A DNA stretch of 64,000 bases from CAKSQL01 sp045649415 (GTDB lineage Bacteria; Bacillota; Clostridia; UBA1381). The DNA lies in contig JAZRPY010000022.1 of NCBI GenBank assembly GCA_045649415.1, positions 1 to 64,000 of the forward strand. Reading direction: 5' to 3'. Numbering within the stretch: position 1 is the stretch's first letter; the number at the start of each line of letters is the position of its first letter. A model generated the notes under the pieces. It was not told the origin of the DNA. It saw only the letters and a list, made by a program, of their open reading frames with translations, and ran no database searches. This document shows, piece after piece, positions 42,345 through 51,172 of this stretch. A program made the position numbers and the translations under genes.

Positions 42345-42827
42345 CTATTCCTTATATAACAAAACAACTGCATTTGAAGATATTCCCTCTTCTCTTCCCT
42401 CAAAACCAAGCTTTTCAGTTGTTGTTGCCTTAACATTTATTCTGTCAACAGATAAATCTAAATTCTTTGATAAATTCTCTCTCATTTTTTCGATAAATGG
42501 TAATAGCTTTGGTTTTTGTGCCACAATTGTGAGGTCAAGATTATTTATACGCCATCCCATATCTAACACCTTGTTATAAACCTCTTTCAATAAAAGCATA
42601 CTGTCTATACCCTTATATTTATCGTCAGTATCAGGAAAATGCTTGCCAATATCACCAAGTGCCAATGCACCAAGAATAGCATCAGATAGAGCATGGAGCG
42701 CAACATCTGCATCGGAATGTCCTAAAAGACCAAGTGTATGTGGAATTTCAATGCCACATATTATAAGCTTTCTTCCCTCAACAAGCTTATGCACATCATA
42801 ACCACAACCAACTCTTATATCAAGCAT
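42345..42827 (-). CDS. ispF: 2-C-methyl-D-erythritol 2,4-cyclodiphosphate synthase
   Basis: 160 residues. GCGYDVHKLVEGRKLIICG (zinc Asp/His), LLGHSDADVALHALSDAILGA, HFPDTDDKYKGIDS and the C-terminal ATTTEKLGFEGREEGI. Fifth step of the MEP isoprenoid pathway; 2 bp after ispD. Confidence 0.96.
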   Translation of the reverse strand: MLDIRVGCGYDVHKLVEGRKLIICGIEIPHTLGLLGHSDADVALHALSDAILGALALGDIGKHFPDTDDKYKGIDSMLLLKEVYNKVLDMGWRINNLDLTIVAQKPKLLPFIEKMRENLSKNLDLSVDRINVKATTTEKLGFEGREEGISSNAVVLLYKE

Positions 42828-42829
42828 TA

Positions 42830-43501
42830 TTATTCACCCTTTCTTTTATCAAGAATTGCTCTTGCATTTATTAAATCATCAGGAGTTGTAAGCTTAATAT
42901 TTTCATAGCTTCCCTCCACTATCTTAACAGGTACGCCAAGCATTTCAACGAGCATACAATCATCCGTTACAGATACATCTTTAAATTCATTATGAGCCTT
43001 TATAATTATATTTTTCAAAAAAACCTGTGGTGTCTGAATTTGATATGTGAAATCCCTGTTTGGCGTACTTTTTATGAAACCATTTTCGTCCACAATTTTT
43101 ATAGTGTCTTTTGCTTTCACGCCCAAAGCAGCAGCCTCACACTCCATACATACTGAAATAACCTCATTTATTTTATCCGTTTTAATTAAAGCTCGTGCTC
43201 CATCATGAATGCAAACTATATCTCCTGATGCTGCAGTTATTCCATTAAAAACAGATTCCTGTCTTGTTTTACCACCACATATTACCTTCACAGGCTTTAT
43301 GCTGGTCTTGATTAACTCTTCACATCTTTTGATATCGTCTTTTCCTGTCACAAGAATAATTTCATCAATTTTATCAGCTTCCAAAAATTTATCAATCGTA
43401 TGCTTAATAACAGTTTTATCGTCAATTTTTAAAAAGACCTTATTTTCAGAAGCACCCATTCTTGTGCCTTTACCTGCAGCTACAATTACACCACTGACCA
43501 A
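42830..43501 (-). CDS. ispD: 2-C-methyl-D-erythritol 4-phosphate cytidylyltransferase (TTG start)
   Basis: 223 residues. Nucleotidyltransferase VIVAAGKGTRMG at the N-terminus, HDGARALI near 100 and DDCMLVEMLG. The frame runs upstream of 43501, but conserved sequence begins there; TTG 43501 lies 9 nt after AAGGAG, and family length agrees. Third step of the MEP pathway, paired with ispF. A terminator hairpin stands between it and carD. Confidence 0.93.
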   Translation of the reverse strand: MVSGVIVAAGKGTRMGASENKVFLKIDDKTVIKHTIDKFLEADKIDEIILVTGKDDIKRCEELIKTSIKPVKVICGGKTRQESVFNGITAASGDIVCIHDGARALIKTDKINEVISVCMECEAAALGVKAKDTIKIVDENGFIKSTPNRDFTYQIQTPQVFLKNIIIKAHNEFKDVSVTDDCMLVEMLGVPVKIVEGSYENIKLTTPDDLINARAILDKRKGE

Positions 43502-43512
43502 AATTATCAACT

Positions 43513-43554
43513 CCTTAAAAACAAAACAGGAAATCTGCCAAAAGACAGATTTCC
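43513..43554 (-). terminator. Hairpin terminator between carD and ispD
   Basis: Minus strand GGAAATCTG (43554-43546) pairs with CAGATTTCC (43537-43529), 8-nt loop, then a T-rich stretch. It may partly uncouple ispDF from upstream genes. Confidence 0.65.
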
Positions 43555-43562
43555 CAATAATT

Positions 43563-44048
43563 TTAAAATAAATTTTCAACTGTATCGGTAATAATATTCT
43601 CAATATCACTTTTACCGGCTACCGAAGAAAGCACAAGCTCACTTATTAAAATCTGCTTGGCACTATTTAGCATTTTTCTCTCACTTGTTGAAAGTCCCTT
43701 AGAGTGTTCACGATACATTAAGTCCTTAACAACATTTATAACCTGATAAATGTCACCCGACTTAATCTTAATCATATTTTCCCTATGACGCTTATTCCAA
43801 TTATTATCCTCACAAACAGGAGCATTCTTAAATGCTTCCAAAACCTTTTTTGCTTCATTGCTGTCAATAACATATCGAACGCCAATTTCGTCACAACTAT
43901 CTGTGGGAATCATGGCAGTCATATCTCCTGCAGGCATTCTCATAATATAGTATGTTTGCTTTTTTCCAAGCACTTCTTTTTCTTCGATTGCTTCAATTAT
44001 TCCTGCTCCGTGCATGGGATAAACAATCTTGTCCCCAACATGATACAT
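43563..44048 (-). CDS. carD: CarD-family transcriptional regulator
   Basis: 161 residues from ATG 44048 (GAGGAAGGG upstream). N-terminal RNA-polymerase-interacting domain (YHVGDKIVYPMHGAGIIEAIEEKEVLGKKQTYYI) of the Mfd-RID type and a helical C-terminal DNA-binding domain with REHSKGLSTSERKMLNSAKQIL. CarD stabilises open promoter complexes. Common upstream of ispD in Clostridia, as here. Confidence 0.92.
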   Translation of the reverse strand: MYHVGDKIVYPMHGAGIIEAIEEKEVLGKKQTYYIMRMPAGDMTAMIPTDSCDEIGVRYVIDSNEAKKVLEAFKNAPVCEDNNWNKRHRENMIKIKSGDIYQVINVVKDLMYREHSKGLSTSERKMLNSAKQILISELVLSSVAGKSDIENIITDTVENLF

Positions 44049-44171
44049 GACCCTTCCTCTTTTCTCGAACAAAATAAATTCTTTTGTTCTTTCATATAAA
44101 TTATACCACAAATTCCTTTAAAAGTCAAAAGGTTTTAAGGAAAATTTTTATAAATTTTTATTATGTGAGTA

Positions 44172-45161
44172 TTATTTTATTGTGCTTAAAAGCTCATCAT
44201 TTACCACAATTTCAATGTTGTTTTCTTCTACCCACTCATCTATTTTCTTATCTAATTTTTCATATAAAAGAACCGATGCAATATTTTTTGCAACATCATC
44301 CTTTTCTAAAGGAAGTCTTAATATGATATGATATCCGAAATCACTTTCTGTAAAGCCGATTTCACCAGGCTTTAACCTGTCAACCTCTGTTTGAAATTCT
44401 AAAACCATTTCACCATCAGTAAACACATATCCGTCAGGCTGAGTAGCTAAGCCCGGATCTTGTGAAAATTCCTTTGCAAGTGCATCAAAATCCTCACCCT
44501 GCTTTGCTCTTTTTAATATATCGTCTGCTTTTTCTTTTGCCTTTGCAAGCTCATCTTCCGACAAAGCCACCCCTGTTTCCATATTCTTGGTAAGTATCAG
44601 AATATGCTTTGCATGGCGATACTGAGATGATAGTTGCTCCTTATTAGCTTCGAAATACTCTGTTACCTCTTCATCTGGAACAGGTTCTTCCTCTGTTATC
44701 TTCTGGATAAGCTTCATTTCATATTTCATAGCATTACAAAGAACATCTATAAAATCATCATCAATATTGTTAGTTTTCAAAAATTCCTTGTATCCGTCTT
44801 TACCACCGAATTGATTGATGAACTGATTTTTTATGCTTGAAACATCCTCTTTATCCTCTTTGGTAAGTTTAATATCCAATGCCTTACCAACCTCAATCAA
44901 GGATAGATTATTTATAGCACCCTCCAAGGCTTTTTCCTTAGCAAGCTCAATAGCCTTTCTGCCTTCAATTTCCTTGGTGTTCCAATCCTCATCACTTGTG
45001 AGCTCAGTACCTGCCATCTGGCTTTTTACACTGTCTAAGTAAAATTCAAGTTCTCCAACTGAAACTTTACTATCACCAACAGTTGCAATATACTCGGCGC
45101 TATCACCACAAGCTGACAAAAGAATAACCATACTTAAAACACATACTAATAATTTTTTCAT
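44172..45161 (-). CDS. prsA: Peptidyl-prolyl isomerase lipoprotein, PrsA-like foldase
   Basis: 329 residues. Signal peptide with lipobox LLSACG, SurA-N-like helical region (~25-165), then a PpiC parvulin domain (~185-285: YRHAKHILILTKNM, DALAKEFSQDPGLATQPDGYVFTDGEMV, GEIGFTESDFGYHIIL). It folds secreted proteins at the outer face of the membrane. Usually lies between mfd and spoVT; mfd is upstream but spoVT is absent. Confidence 0.9.
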   Translation of the reverse strand: MKKLLVCVLSMVILLSACGDSAEYIATVGDSKVSVGELEFYLDSVKSQMAGTELTSDEDWNTKEIEGRKAIELAKEKALEGAINNLSLIEVGKALDIKLTKEDKEDVSSIKNQFINQFGGKDGYKEFLKTNNIDDDFIDVLCNAMKYEMKLIQKITEEEPVPDEEVTEYFEANKEQLSSQYRHAKHILILTKNMETGVALSEDELAKAKEKADDILKRAKQGEDFDALAKEFSQDPGLATQPDGYVFTDGEMVLEFQTEVDRLKPGEIGFTESDFGYHIILRLPLEKDDVAKNIASVLLYEKLDKKIDEWVEENNIEIVVNDELLSTIK

Positions 45162-45225
45162 TTTGTTCTGCCCCTTCTTTAGATTATTGCAAAAAGGAAA
45201 ATATCTTTCTTAGTTATATTATAAC

Positions 45226-48200
45226 TCATTTTTCCTCATTCTTCAATTCAAAAAGCGTCTGTAATATAAACTTAACATTGGAAATAATTCCGTTATTGCC
45301 CTTTAACATAAATATAATCTGAGGTACCTCACTGTTAACAAGCTTAATATCCCGAGGCATAATTTTTAAAAGACCAAGGGAATATTTATTGGCAATATCC
45401 GTATTCTTAAAGGACACAAACAATTTGCCAGGCTTTTGTGATAGCATAATTATTCCAAGACTATGTGCCATAGCCTTGATTTTTGCAACCTCAATCAGAG
45501 TTTTAACAGTTCTTGGTAAATCCCCGTATCTGTCACACAACTCGTCAATAACCTCACTTGCATCCTCTTCGTTTTCAATTGATGCAATTCTTTTATATGC
45601 ATCAATTCTCTGGTTGTGATTTTTTATATATTTTTCAGAAATATATGCATCCACCTGTAAATCAAGCTGAGTTGGGATATCTTCCTCGTGTTCTTTCCCT
45701 TGCTCCTCACTCACGCTTTCTGCCAATAGCTTGCAATACATATCATATCCAACTGCATCCATATGACCGTGTTGTTGAGCACCCAAAAGATTTCCTGCTC
45801 CTCTTATTTCCAAATCTCGCATTGCAATTTTAAAGCCAGAGCCAAATTCAGTATATTCCTTAATTGCTTTTAGCCTTTTCTGTGCAACATCAGAAAGAAT
45901 TGAATCTTTTTTGTAAGTGAGATATGCATATGCACTCCTATTAGACCTTCCAACTCTTCCTCTTAATTGATAAAGCTGTGCTAATCCCATTTTATCTGCA
46001 TTCTCTATTATAATAGTGTTGGCATTGGGAATATCAAGCCCTGTTTCAATTATAGTTGTACACACTAATATATCGGTGTTTCCATTAACCATATCAAACA
46101 TAACATCTTCAAGCTCATCCTGACTCATTTGTCCGTGTCCAATACTAACCCTTGCTTCAGGAATAAGCTTTTTAATCCATTGCGCAGTTCGCTGCATCCC
46201 CGACACTCTGTTATAAAGATAAAAGACCTGGCCACCTCTTGATAATTCTTTTTTCATTGCATCTGCAAGAATTAAAGGGTTTTGCTCCATAACATAGGTT
46301 TGCACAGGATATCTGTTCTCAGGAGGAGTTTCTAAAACACTCATATCCCTAACATTTATCATAGACATATGCAATGTTCTTGGTATAGGAGTTGCAGTCA
46401 TCGATAAAACATCAATGCTTTTTTTAAGCTCCTTTAATTTTTCCTTGTCGCTTACTCCAAATCTCTGTTCCTCGTCAATGATTAAAAGTCCTAAATCCCT
46501 AAACTCCACATCCTTTTGCAAAAGTCTGTGTGTGCCAATAATTATATCGATTTCACCTGTTTTTAATTTTTTAATTATTTTTTTCTGTTCTGCAGGTGTT
46601 TTAAATCTTGAGAGCATCGCAACAGATATAGGAAAATCCTCCATTCTTGAAAGGAATGTATTATAATGCTGCATTGCAAGAACTGTTGTGGGACATAAAT
46701 ATGCCACCTGTTTTGAATCGGTTGCTGCTTTAAAGGCTGCCCTTAATGCTACCTCAGTTTTTCCATAGCCCACATCTCCACACAGGAGTCTGTCCATAGG
46801 CTTTGAAGCCTCCATATCCTTTTTGACTTCCTCAATACTCTCTAACTGGTCTTGTGTTTCCTGATATACAAAGGTATCTTCAAAATCCCTCTGCCAAGGT
46901 GTATCCTCAGAAAATGCGTATCCCTTAGTATGCTCACGAGCAGAATAAAGACTGATTAACTGTTTTGCAATATCCTTTGTTGCACCCTTTACCTTGGTTT
47001 TTGTTTTTGTCCAATCACTTCCACCAAGCTTATTTAATTTGAGCTTAGTTTCCTCACCACCAACATACTTGTACACTTGGTCTAATTGGTCAACAGGTAC
47101 ATACAAAACATCTGTCCCTGAATATTGGATTTTTAAATAATCCTTGGTGAATTTATTTACTGTCATCTGGTGAATACCAAGATATTTACCTATTCCGTGT
47201 GCCTGATGAACTATATAATCTCCAACACTTAAATCATTGTATGATTTGATTCTGTCTGCATTTTTAATACGCCTTTGTTTTCTTTTGTTGTCCTCAAAAA
47301 TTTCTCTGTCTGATATAACAACTGTCTTTATATCAGGATACTCAAAACCCTTGCTGAGATTTCCCTCTAAAACGGTGATCTTTCCTTTTTTTATCTCATT
47401 GTTTTTGTATGAAAAGCTGCAATCAAAGCCTTTTTCCTTTAAATAACCTGAGATATTTTCCCCTCTTGAAATACTTTTTGCTAAAATAACAACTGTGTAG
47501 CCATTCTTAACCCAACCATTCAAATCATCAACCAAGTATTCTGCCTTACCATGAAAGCTTATAGTTGTTTTGGTTACAAAGGAAAAAATTGCATTATACT
47601 GATAGTCAAGAGTTGAATGATTAAGGGCATTTACCGATATAAGCTTCATCCTTGATAATCTTGATGCCAATTCCGAATACTCCATCCAGAATTTTTGACC
47701 TTTTAGAGTTATTATGTCCTTTTCTATTAAGTCAGAGATAATCTCTCCCTGACTCCATTCCAATGTTTTTGCACACTCATTTATTCTCCTTGGCTCAACG
47801 AGAAATACTAATCTGTCACCAATATAATCTGCGATTGTCGGCAATGAATCATTAAACAGAGAAACATATTTATCTATATGCGAAAAATATGTTTTTTCAC
47901 TGAGCATTTCTATATCATTCAATAAAATTTCTTCAGCTTCGTATTTATCCTTCTTTTTTAGCTTGGCAGCCTCTTTTTTCAGTGTTTTTATAACTAACTC
48001 TCTTTTTTCATCAGTTATAATAGACTCAATACATGGAATGATATGAACATATTCTATATTCTCAATAGAGCGTTGAGAAACTATATCAAATATTCTTATT
48101 GAGTCAACTTCATTATCAAAAAATTCTATTCTCACAGGGTTTTGCTCACAGGGTGTGAAAATATCAACAATTCCACCTCTTATACTGAATTGACCTCTGC

Positions 48201-48687
48201 CTTCAACCATTTCCTCTCTTGAGTATCCCATTTCAACAAGTCGATTTAACAACTCGTCTATATCAACCACATCACCTGTGGATATTTTATACATACCATT
48301 ATCGAAATTTTCTTTTGAAAGAGTGTATTGGAGTACTGCCTCCAATGAGGCTATAACAATAGAATTTTTTTTCGAAGACAACGCAAAAAGTGCAGATAGC
48401 CTTTCATGCTCTGCACTGTGTCCTGCCGCATCCACAGAATAGAAAATATACTCTTTTGAAGGGAAAACATATGTGTCCTCCGAAAAGAATTTTAAATCCT
48501 TCTGCAGTTGCCTTGCCTCCATATCACTATAGGTTATAATCAAAGCGCCGTCATTTCTTGCAGTTTCATAAAAGAACTGTGGTTGGGCAGCCTCAACTAT
48601 ACCTTCGATTGATATAGGCATTTTATTAAAGCAAGATATAAATTTTTTATACTCGGAATAATCCTCTAAAAGCTCGCAAAAATTCAT
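45226..48687 (-). CDS. mfd: Transcription-repair coupling factor Mfd
   Basis: 1153 residues. UvrB-like N-terminal domains, CarD-like RNA-polymerase-interacting domain (GDYIVHQAHGIGKYLGI ~500), RecG-type translocase with GDVGYGKTEVALRAAFKA, IIDEEQRFG (DEEQ box), GRVGRSNRSAYAYL and the C-terminal TRCF domain. It removes stalled RNA polymerase and recruits UvrA. 31 bp after pth, the common Bacillota pairing. Confidence 0.97.
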   Translation of the reverse strand: MNFCELLEDYSEYKKFISCFNKMPISIEGIVEAAQPQFFYETARNDGALIITYSDMEARQLQKDLKFFSEDTYVFPSKEYIFYSVDAAGHSAEHERLSALFALSSKKNSIVIASLEAVLQYTLSKENFDNGMYKISTGDVVDIDELLNRLVEMGYSREEMVEGRGQFSIRGGIVDIFTPCEQNPVRIEFFDNEVDSIRIFDIVSQRSIENIEYVHIIPCIESIITDEKRELVIKTLKKEAAKLKKKDKYEAEEILLNDIEMLSEKTYFSHIDKYVSLFNDSLPTIADYIGDRLVFLVEPRRINECAKTLEWSQGEIISDLIEKDIITLKGQKFWMEYSELASRLSRMKLISVNALNHSTLDYQYNAIFSFVTKTTISFHGKAEYLVDDLNGWVKNGYTVVILAKSISRGENISGYLKEKGFDCSFSYKNNEIKKGKITVLEGNLSKGFEYPDIKTVVISDREIFEDNKRKQRRIKNADRIKSYNDLSVGDYIVHQAHGIGKYLGIHQMTVNKFTKDYLKIQYSGTDVLYVPVDQLDQVYKYVGGEETKLKLNKLGGSDWTKTKTKVKGATKDIAKQLISLYSAREHTKGYAFSEDTPWQRDFEDTFVYQETQDQLESIEEVKKDMEASKPMDRLLCGDVGYGKTEVALRAAFKAATDSKQVAYLCPTTVLAMQHYNTFLSRMEDFPISVAMLSRFKTPAEQKKIIKKLKTGEIDIIIGTHRLLQKDVEFRDLGLLIIDEEQRFGVSDKEKLKELKKSIDVLSMTATPIPRTLHMSMINVRDMSVLETPPENRYPVQTYVMEQNPLILADAMKKELSRGGQVFYLYNRVSGMQRTAQWIKKLIPEARVSIGHGQMSQDELEDVMFDMVNGNTDILVCTTIIETGLDIPNANTIIIENADKMGLAQLYQLRGRVGRSNRSAYAYLTYKKDSILSDVAQKRLKAIKEYTEFGSGFKIAMRDLEIRGAGNLLGAQQHGHMDAVGYDMYCKLLAESVSEEQGKEHEEDIPTQLDLQVDAYISEKYIKNHNQRIDAYKRIASIENEEDASEVIDELCDRYGDLPRTVKTLIEVAKIKAMAHSLGIIMLSQKPGKLFVSFKNTDIANKYSLGLLKIMPRDIKLVNSEVPQIIFMLKGNNGIISNVKFILQTLFELKNEEK

Positions 48688-48718
48688 ATTCTCTCACTTT
48701 CATTTCATTTATATAAGC

Positions 48719-49282
48719 TTATGAACTAAATCTGTTCATAGCAAAATCAATTCCTCTTTTAATAATTGCTTCAGCAGCTTTTGCTGCATTTTTTATAGAC
48801 TCCTCCAAAACAGGAATTTCATCCTTTGTGAATCTGCCAAGGACATAATCGGCTAAGTCATAGTCCTTATTCTCAGGCGAACCCACGCCAATTTTAATTC
48901 TCGGGAACTCATCACTCTTTAAAAGGTAAATAATGGACTTTAATCCGTTGTGACCTCCGTCACTTCCTTTTCGTCTTATTCTTACCTTTCCTGCTTCCAA
49001 GGATACATCGTCATTCACTATAATGATGTTCTCCACAGGAACTTTAAAGAAGCTCGCAAATTGAGAAATTGCCTCTCCAGATAGGTTCATATAAGTCTGT
49101 GGCTTTATAAGATAAACCTTTTCATCCCCTATGTTTAAAGTCCCATAAAGTGCTTTAAATTTTAATTTATTTACTTTTATATTATATTTGTCGGCAATAT
49201 AATCTATAACCTCAAAGCCAATATTGTGGCGTGTCATATCATATTCCTTACCCGGATTTCCAAGTCCTGCTATAATATACAT
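48719..49282 (-). CDS. pth: Peptidyl-tRNA hydrolase
   Basis: 187 residues. IIAGLGNPGKEYDMTRHNIGFEV contains the catalytic His, PQTYMNLSGEAI and VNDDVSLEAGKVRIRRKGSDGGHNGLKSI the remaining signatures. It recycles peptidyl-tRNA. Confidence 0.97.
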   Translation of the reverse strand: MYIIAGLGNPGKEYDMTRHNIGFEVIDYIADKYNIKVNKLKFKALYGTLNIGDEKVYLIKPQTYMNLSGEAISQFASFFKVPVENIIIVNDDVSLEAGKVRIRRKGSDGGHNGLKSIIYLLKSDEFPRIKIGVGSPENKDYDLADYVLGRFTKDEIPVLEESIKNAAKAAEAIIKRGIDFAMNRFSS

Positions 49283-49377
49283 TTTTCTTCCCTCTTATTT
49301 TTTTATTATTACATTCTTCCTTCTTTACCTGTTTCTAACAAGCAATTCTGCCATAAATTTATGCAATACCTTTTAAA

Positions 49378-50268
49378 CTACTCGTAGAGCTTTTTTGCCC
49401 TTTCTATATCTTTTTTTATCTGCTCCTTTAGTTCATCCTTTGTGTTAAATTTTTTCTCACTTCTTATATAGCTTTTGAAAATCACTTTGATTTCCTTATC
49501 ATATATATCCTCATCAAAATCAAAAATATGTGCTTCAATTGTTCTTATTGTTGATTCAAATGTGGGATTTTTGCCAATATTGATAACAGCCTTATAAGTG
49601 ACATTATCAATAATAGCCTCACCTGCATAAACGCCGTCAGGAAGAATAACTCTTTCCTTCTCAGGAATAATATTGGCAGTTGGAAACCCTAATTTTTCAC
49701 CATTTTTCAATCCGTCACTGACATTTGAAATAATACTATAATCCCTGCCTGTCATTTCCTTAATAAATGCAAGATTTCCTTTTTTTACTTCATCTCGAAT
49801 AGCTGTGCTTGCAATCTTAACTCCGTCTTTTTCCTGTTTTGGACATATTGAAATATCAAAATTATATTTTAAGCTGAAGCCTGACAATATATCAACATCA
49901 CCTGATGCATTTTTACCAAATCGGTAATCAAAGCCTACTGCCACACCAACAATTTTTAATTTTTCCTTTAAGATTATTATAAATTCCTCAGGAGTTTTTT
50001 TCATAAACTCCTCATTGAATTTAATAACATATACAAAGTCCAACCCAAAGCCTTCAATTTCTTTTATTTTTTCCTTATCACTATAGATAAAATCCTTTGG
50101 ATTATCTTTGATAAAAAGAACAATTCCACTTTTTGCCACATTTTTTAGAGCCAAAAATTTAGCATTGTTTATAACCATTTGATGTGCCAGATGCACTCCA
50201 TCAAAGTTACCGAGAGCAACTGTTGTTTTTTCATATGGAAGCTCATATGGATATTCAAAAAACTCCAT
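49378..50268 (-). CDS. ribF: Bifunctional riboflavin kinase / FAD synthetase
   Basis: 296 residues. N-terminal FMN adenylyltransferase domain with ALGNFDGVHLAHQ (HxxH variant of nucleotidyltransferases) and GFDYRFGKNASGD, then C-terminal riboflavin kinase (KLGFPTANI, GVYAGEA, EAHIFDFDEDIY). Makes FMN and FAD. 13 bp after truB, a classic neighbour. Confidence 0.95.
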   Translation of the reverse strand: MEFFEYPYELPYEKTTVALGNFDGVHLAHQMVINNAKFLALKNVAKSGIVLFIKDNPKDFIYSDKEKIKEIEGFGLDFVYVIKFNEEFMKKTPEEFIIILKEKLKIVGVAVGFDYRFGKNASGDVDILSGFSLKYNFDISICPKQEKDGVKIASTAIRDEVKKGNLAFIKEMTGRDYSIISNVSDGLKNGEKLGFPTANIIPEKERVILPDGVYAGEAIIDNVTYKAVINIGKNPTFESTIRTIEAHIFDFDEDIYDKEIKVIFKSYIRSEKKFNTKDELKEQIKKDIERAKKLYE

Positions 50269-50281
50269 TTTATCTCTCCTT

Positions 50282-51166
50282 TTACCTGTTCCAGAATGCT
50301 TTTTTAAGCACTAATTCACCTTTTTGGAACTCAGAAATTGATAGAAATTCACCGTCAGGGCTAAAGAGTCTGTACTCCTGATTTTCAATCAAACCTTCAT
50401 ATTTAATATTTACCCCATACTTAACAAGCTGACTTTTTCTTTCGTTCAACCTAAGCACGGGAATGTGTAAAAATAAATCCTTGGTTTTTATCATAATATC
50501 ACAAAGTCTGCCCTCATCTGCCAATTGCTTTATCTCATCAGCTGTGTAGCTTTCGTCAATAGTGAAATCTCCACTTTTTGTTCTTTCAAGCTTATTCATA
50601 TAAGCACCACAACCAAGCTTTATTCCTATATCCTCGCACAAAGTTCTTATATATGTGCCTTTTGAACACTTAACATCTATTTCAATAATGCCATTTTCCA
50701 AATCAATTGAGAGAATGTCTATTTGAGAAATTTTAACCTTTCTTTTTTCTCTGTCAATACTAATTCCCTCTCTTGCAAGCTCGTATAGCTTTTTACCATC
50801 CTTTTTTATGGCAGAAAACATAGGCGGAATCTGTTCGATTTCGCCTATGAATAAATTTATTGTATTTATAATTATCTCTTCAGTAAGGTCGGCTATTGGC
50901 TGTTCGGTCAGCACATCACCCTCAGCATCAAGAGTATCCGTTGTCATTCCAAGAACTACTTGTGCCTTATAGCCCTTATCCTCTGCAGTTAAGTATTCAC
51001 AAGCCTTTGTGGCATTACCTATACAGATTGGAAGAACTCCTGTTGCCGCAGGGTCCAGAGTACCTGTGTGCCCTACCTTTTTAATGCCTGTTGTCCGTCT
51101 AATAAAGTTCACCATATCATGAGAGGTTTTCCCCCATGGCTTATTAACTATGATTACTCCATCCAT
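50282..51166 (-). CDS. truB: tRNA pseudouridine(55) synthase TruB
   Basis: 294 residues. Catalytic Asp in KVGHTGTLDPAATGVLPICIG near residue 39, GYKAQVVLGMTTDTLDAEG, and CSKGTYIRTLCEDIG. It forms pseudouridine 55 in the tRNA T loop. 6 bp after alaS. Confidence 0.96.
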   Translation of the reverse strand: MDGVIIVNKPWGKTSHDMVNFIRRTTGIKKVGHTGTLDPAATGVLPICIGNATKACEYLTAEDKGYKAQVVLGMTTDTLDAEGDVLTEQPIADLTEEIIINTINLFIGEIEQIPPMFSAIKKDGKKLYELAREGISIDREKRKVKISQIDILSIDLENGIIEIDVKCSKGTYIRTLCEDIGIKLGCGAYMNKLERTKSGDFTIDESYTADEIKQLADEGRLCDIMIKTKDLFLHIPVLRLNERKSQLVKYGVNIKYEGLIENQEYRLFSPDGEFLSISEFQKGELVLKKAFWNR

Positions 51167-51172
51167 AAAAGA

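Noticed and set aside
43502..43609. Longer ispD reading frame upstream of 43501
   Set aside because: The extra 36 codons overlap the carD terminator hairpin and have no ribosome site; conserved sequence begins at the TTG.
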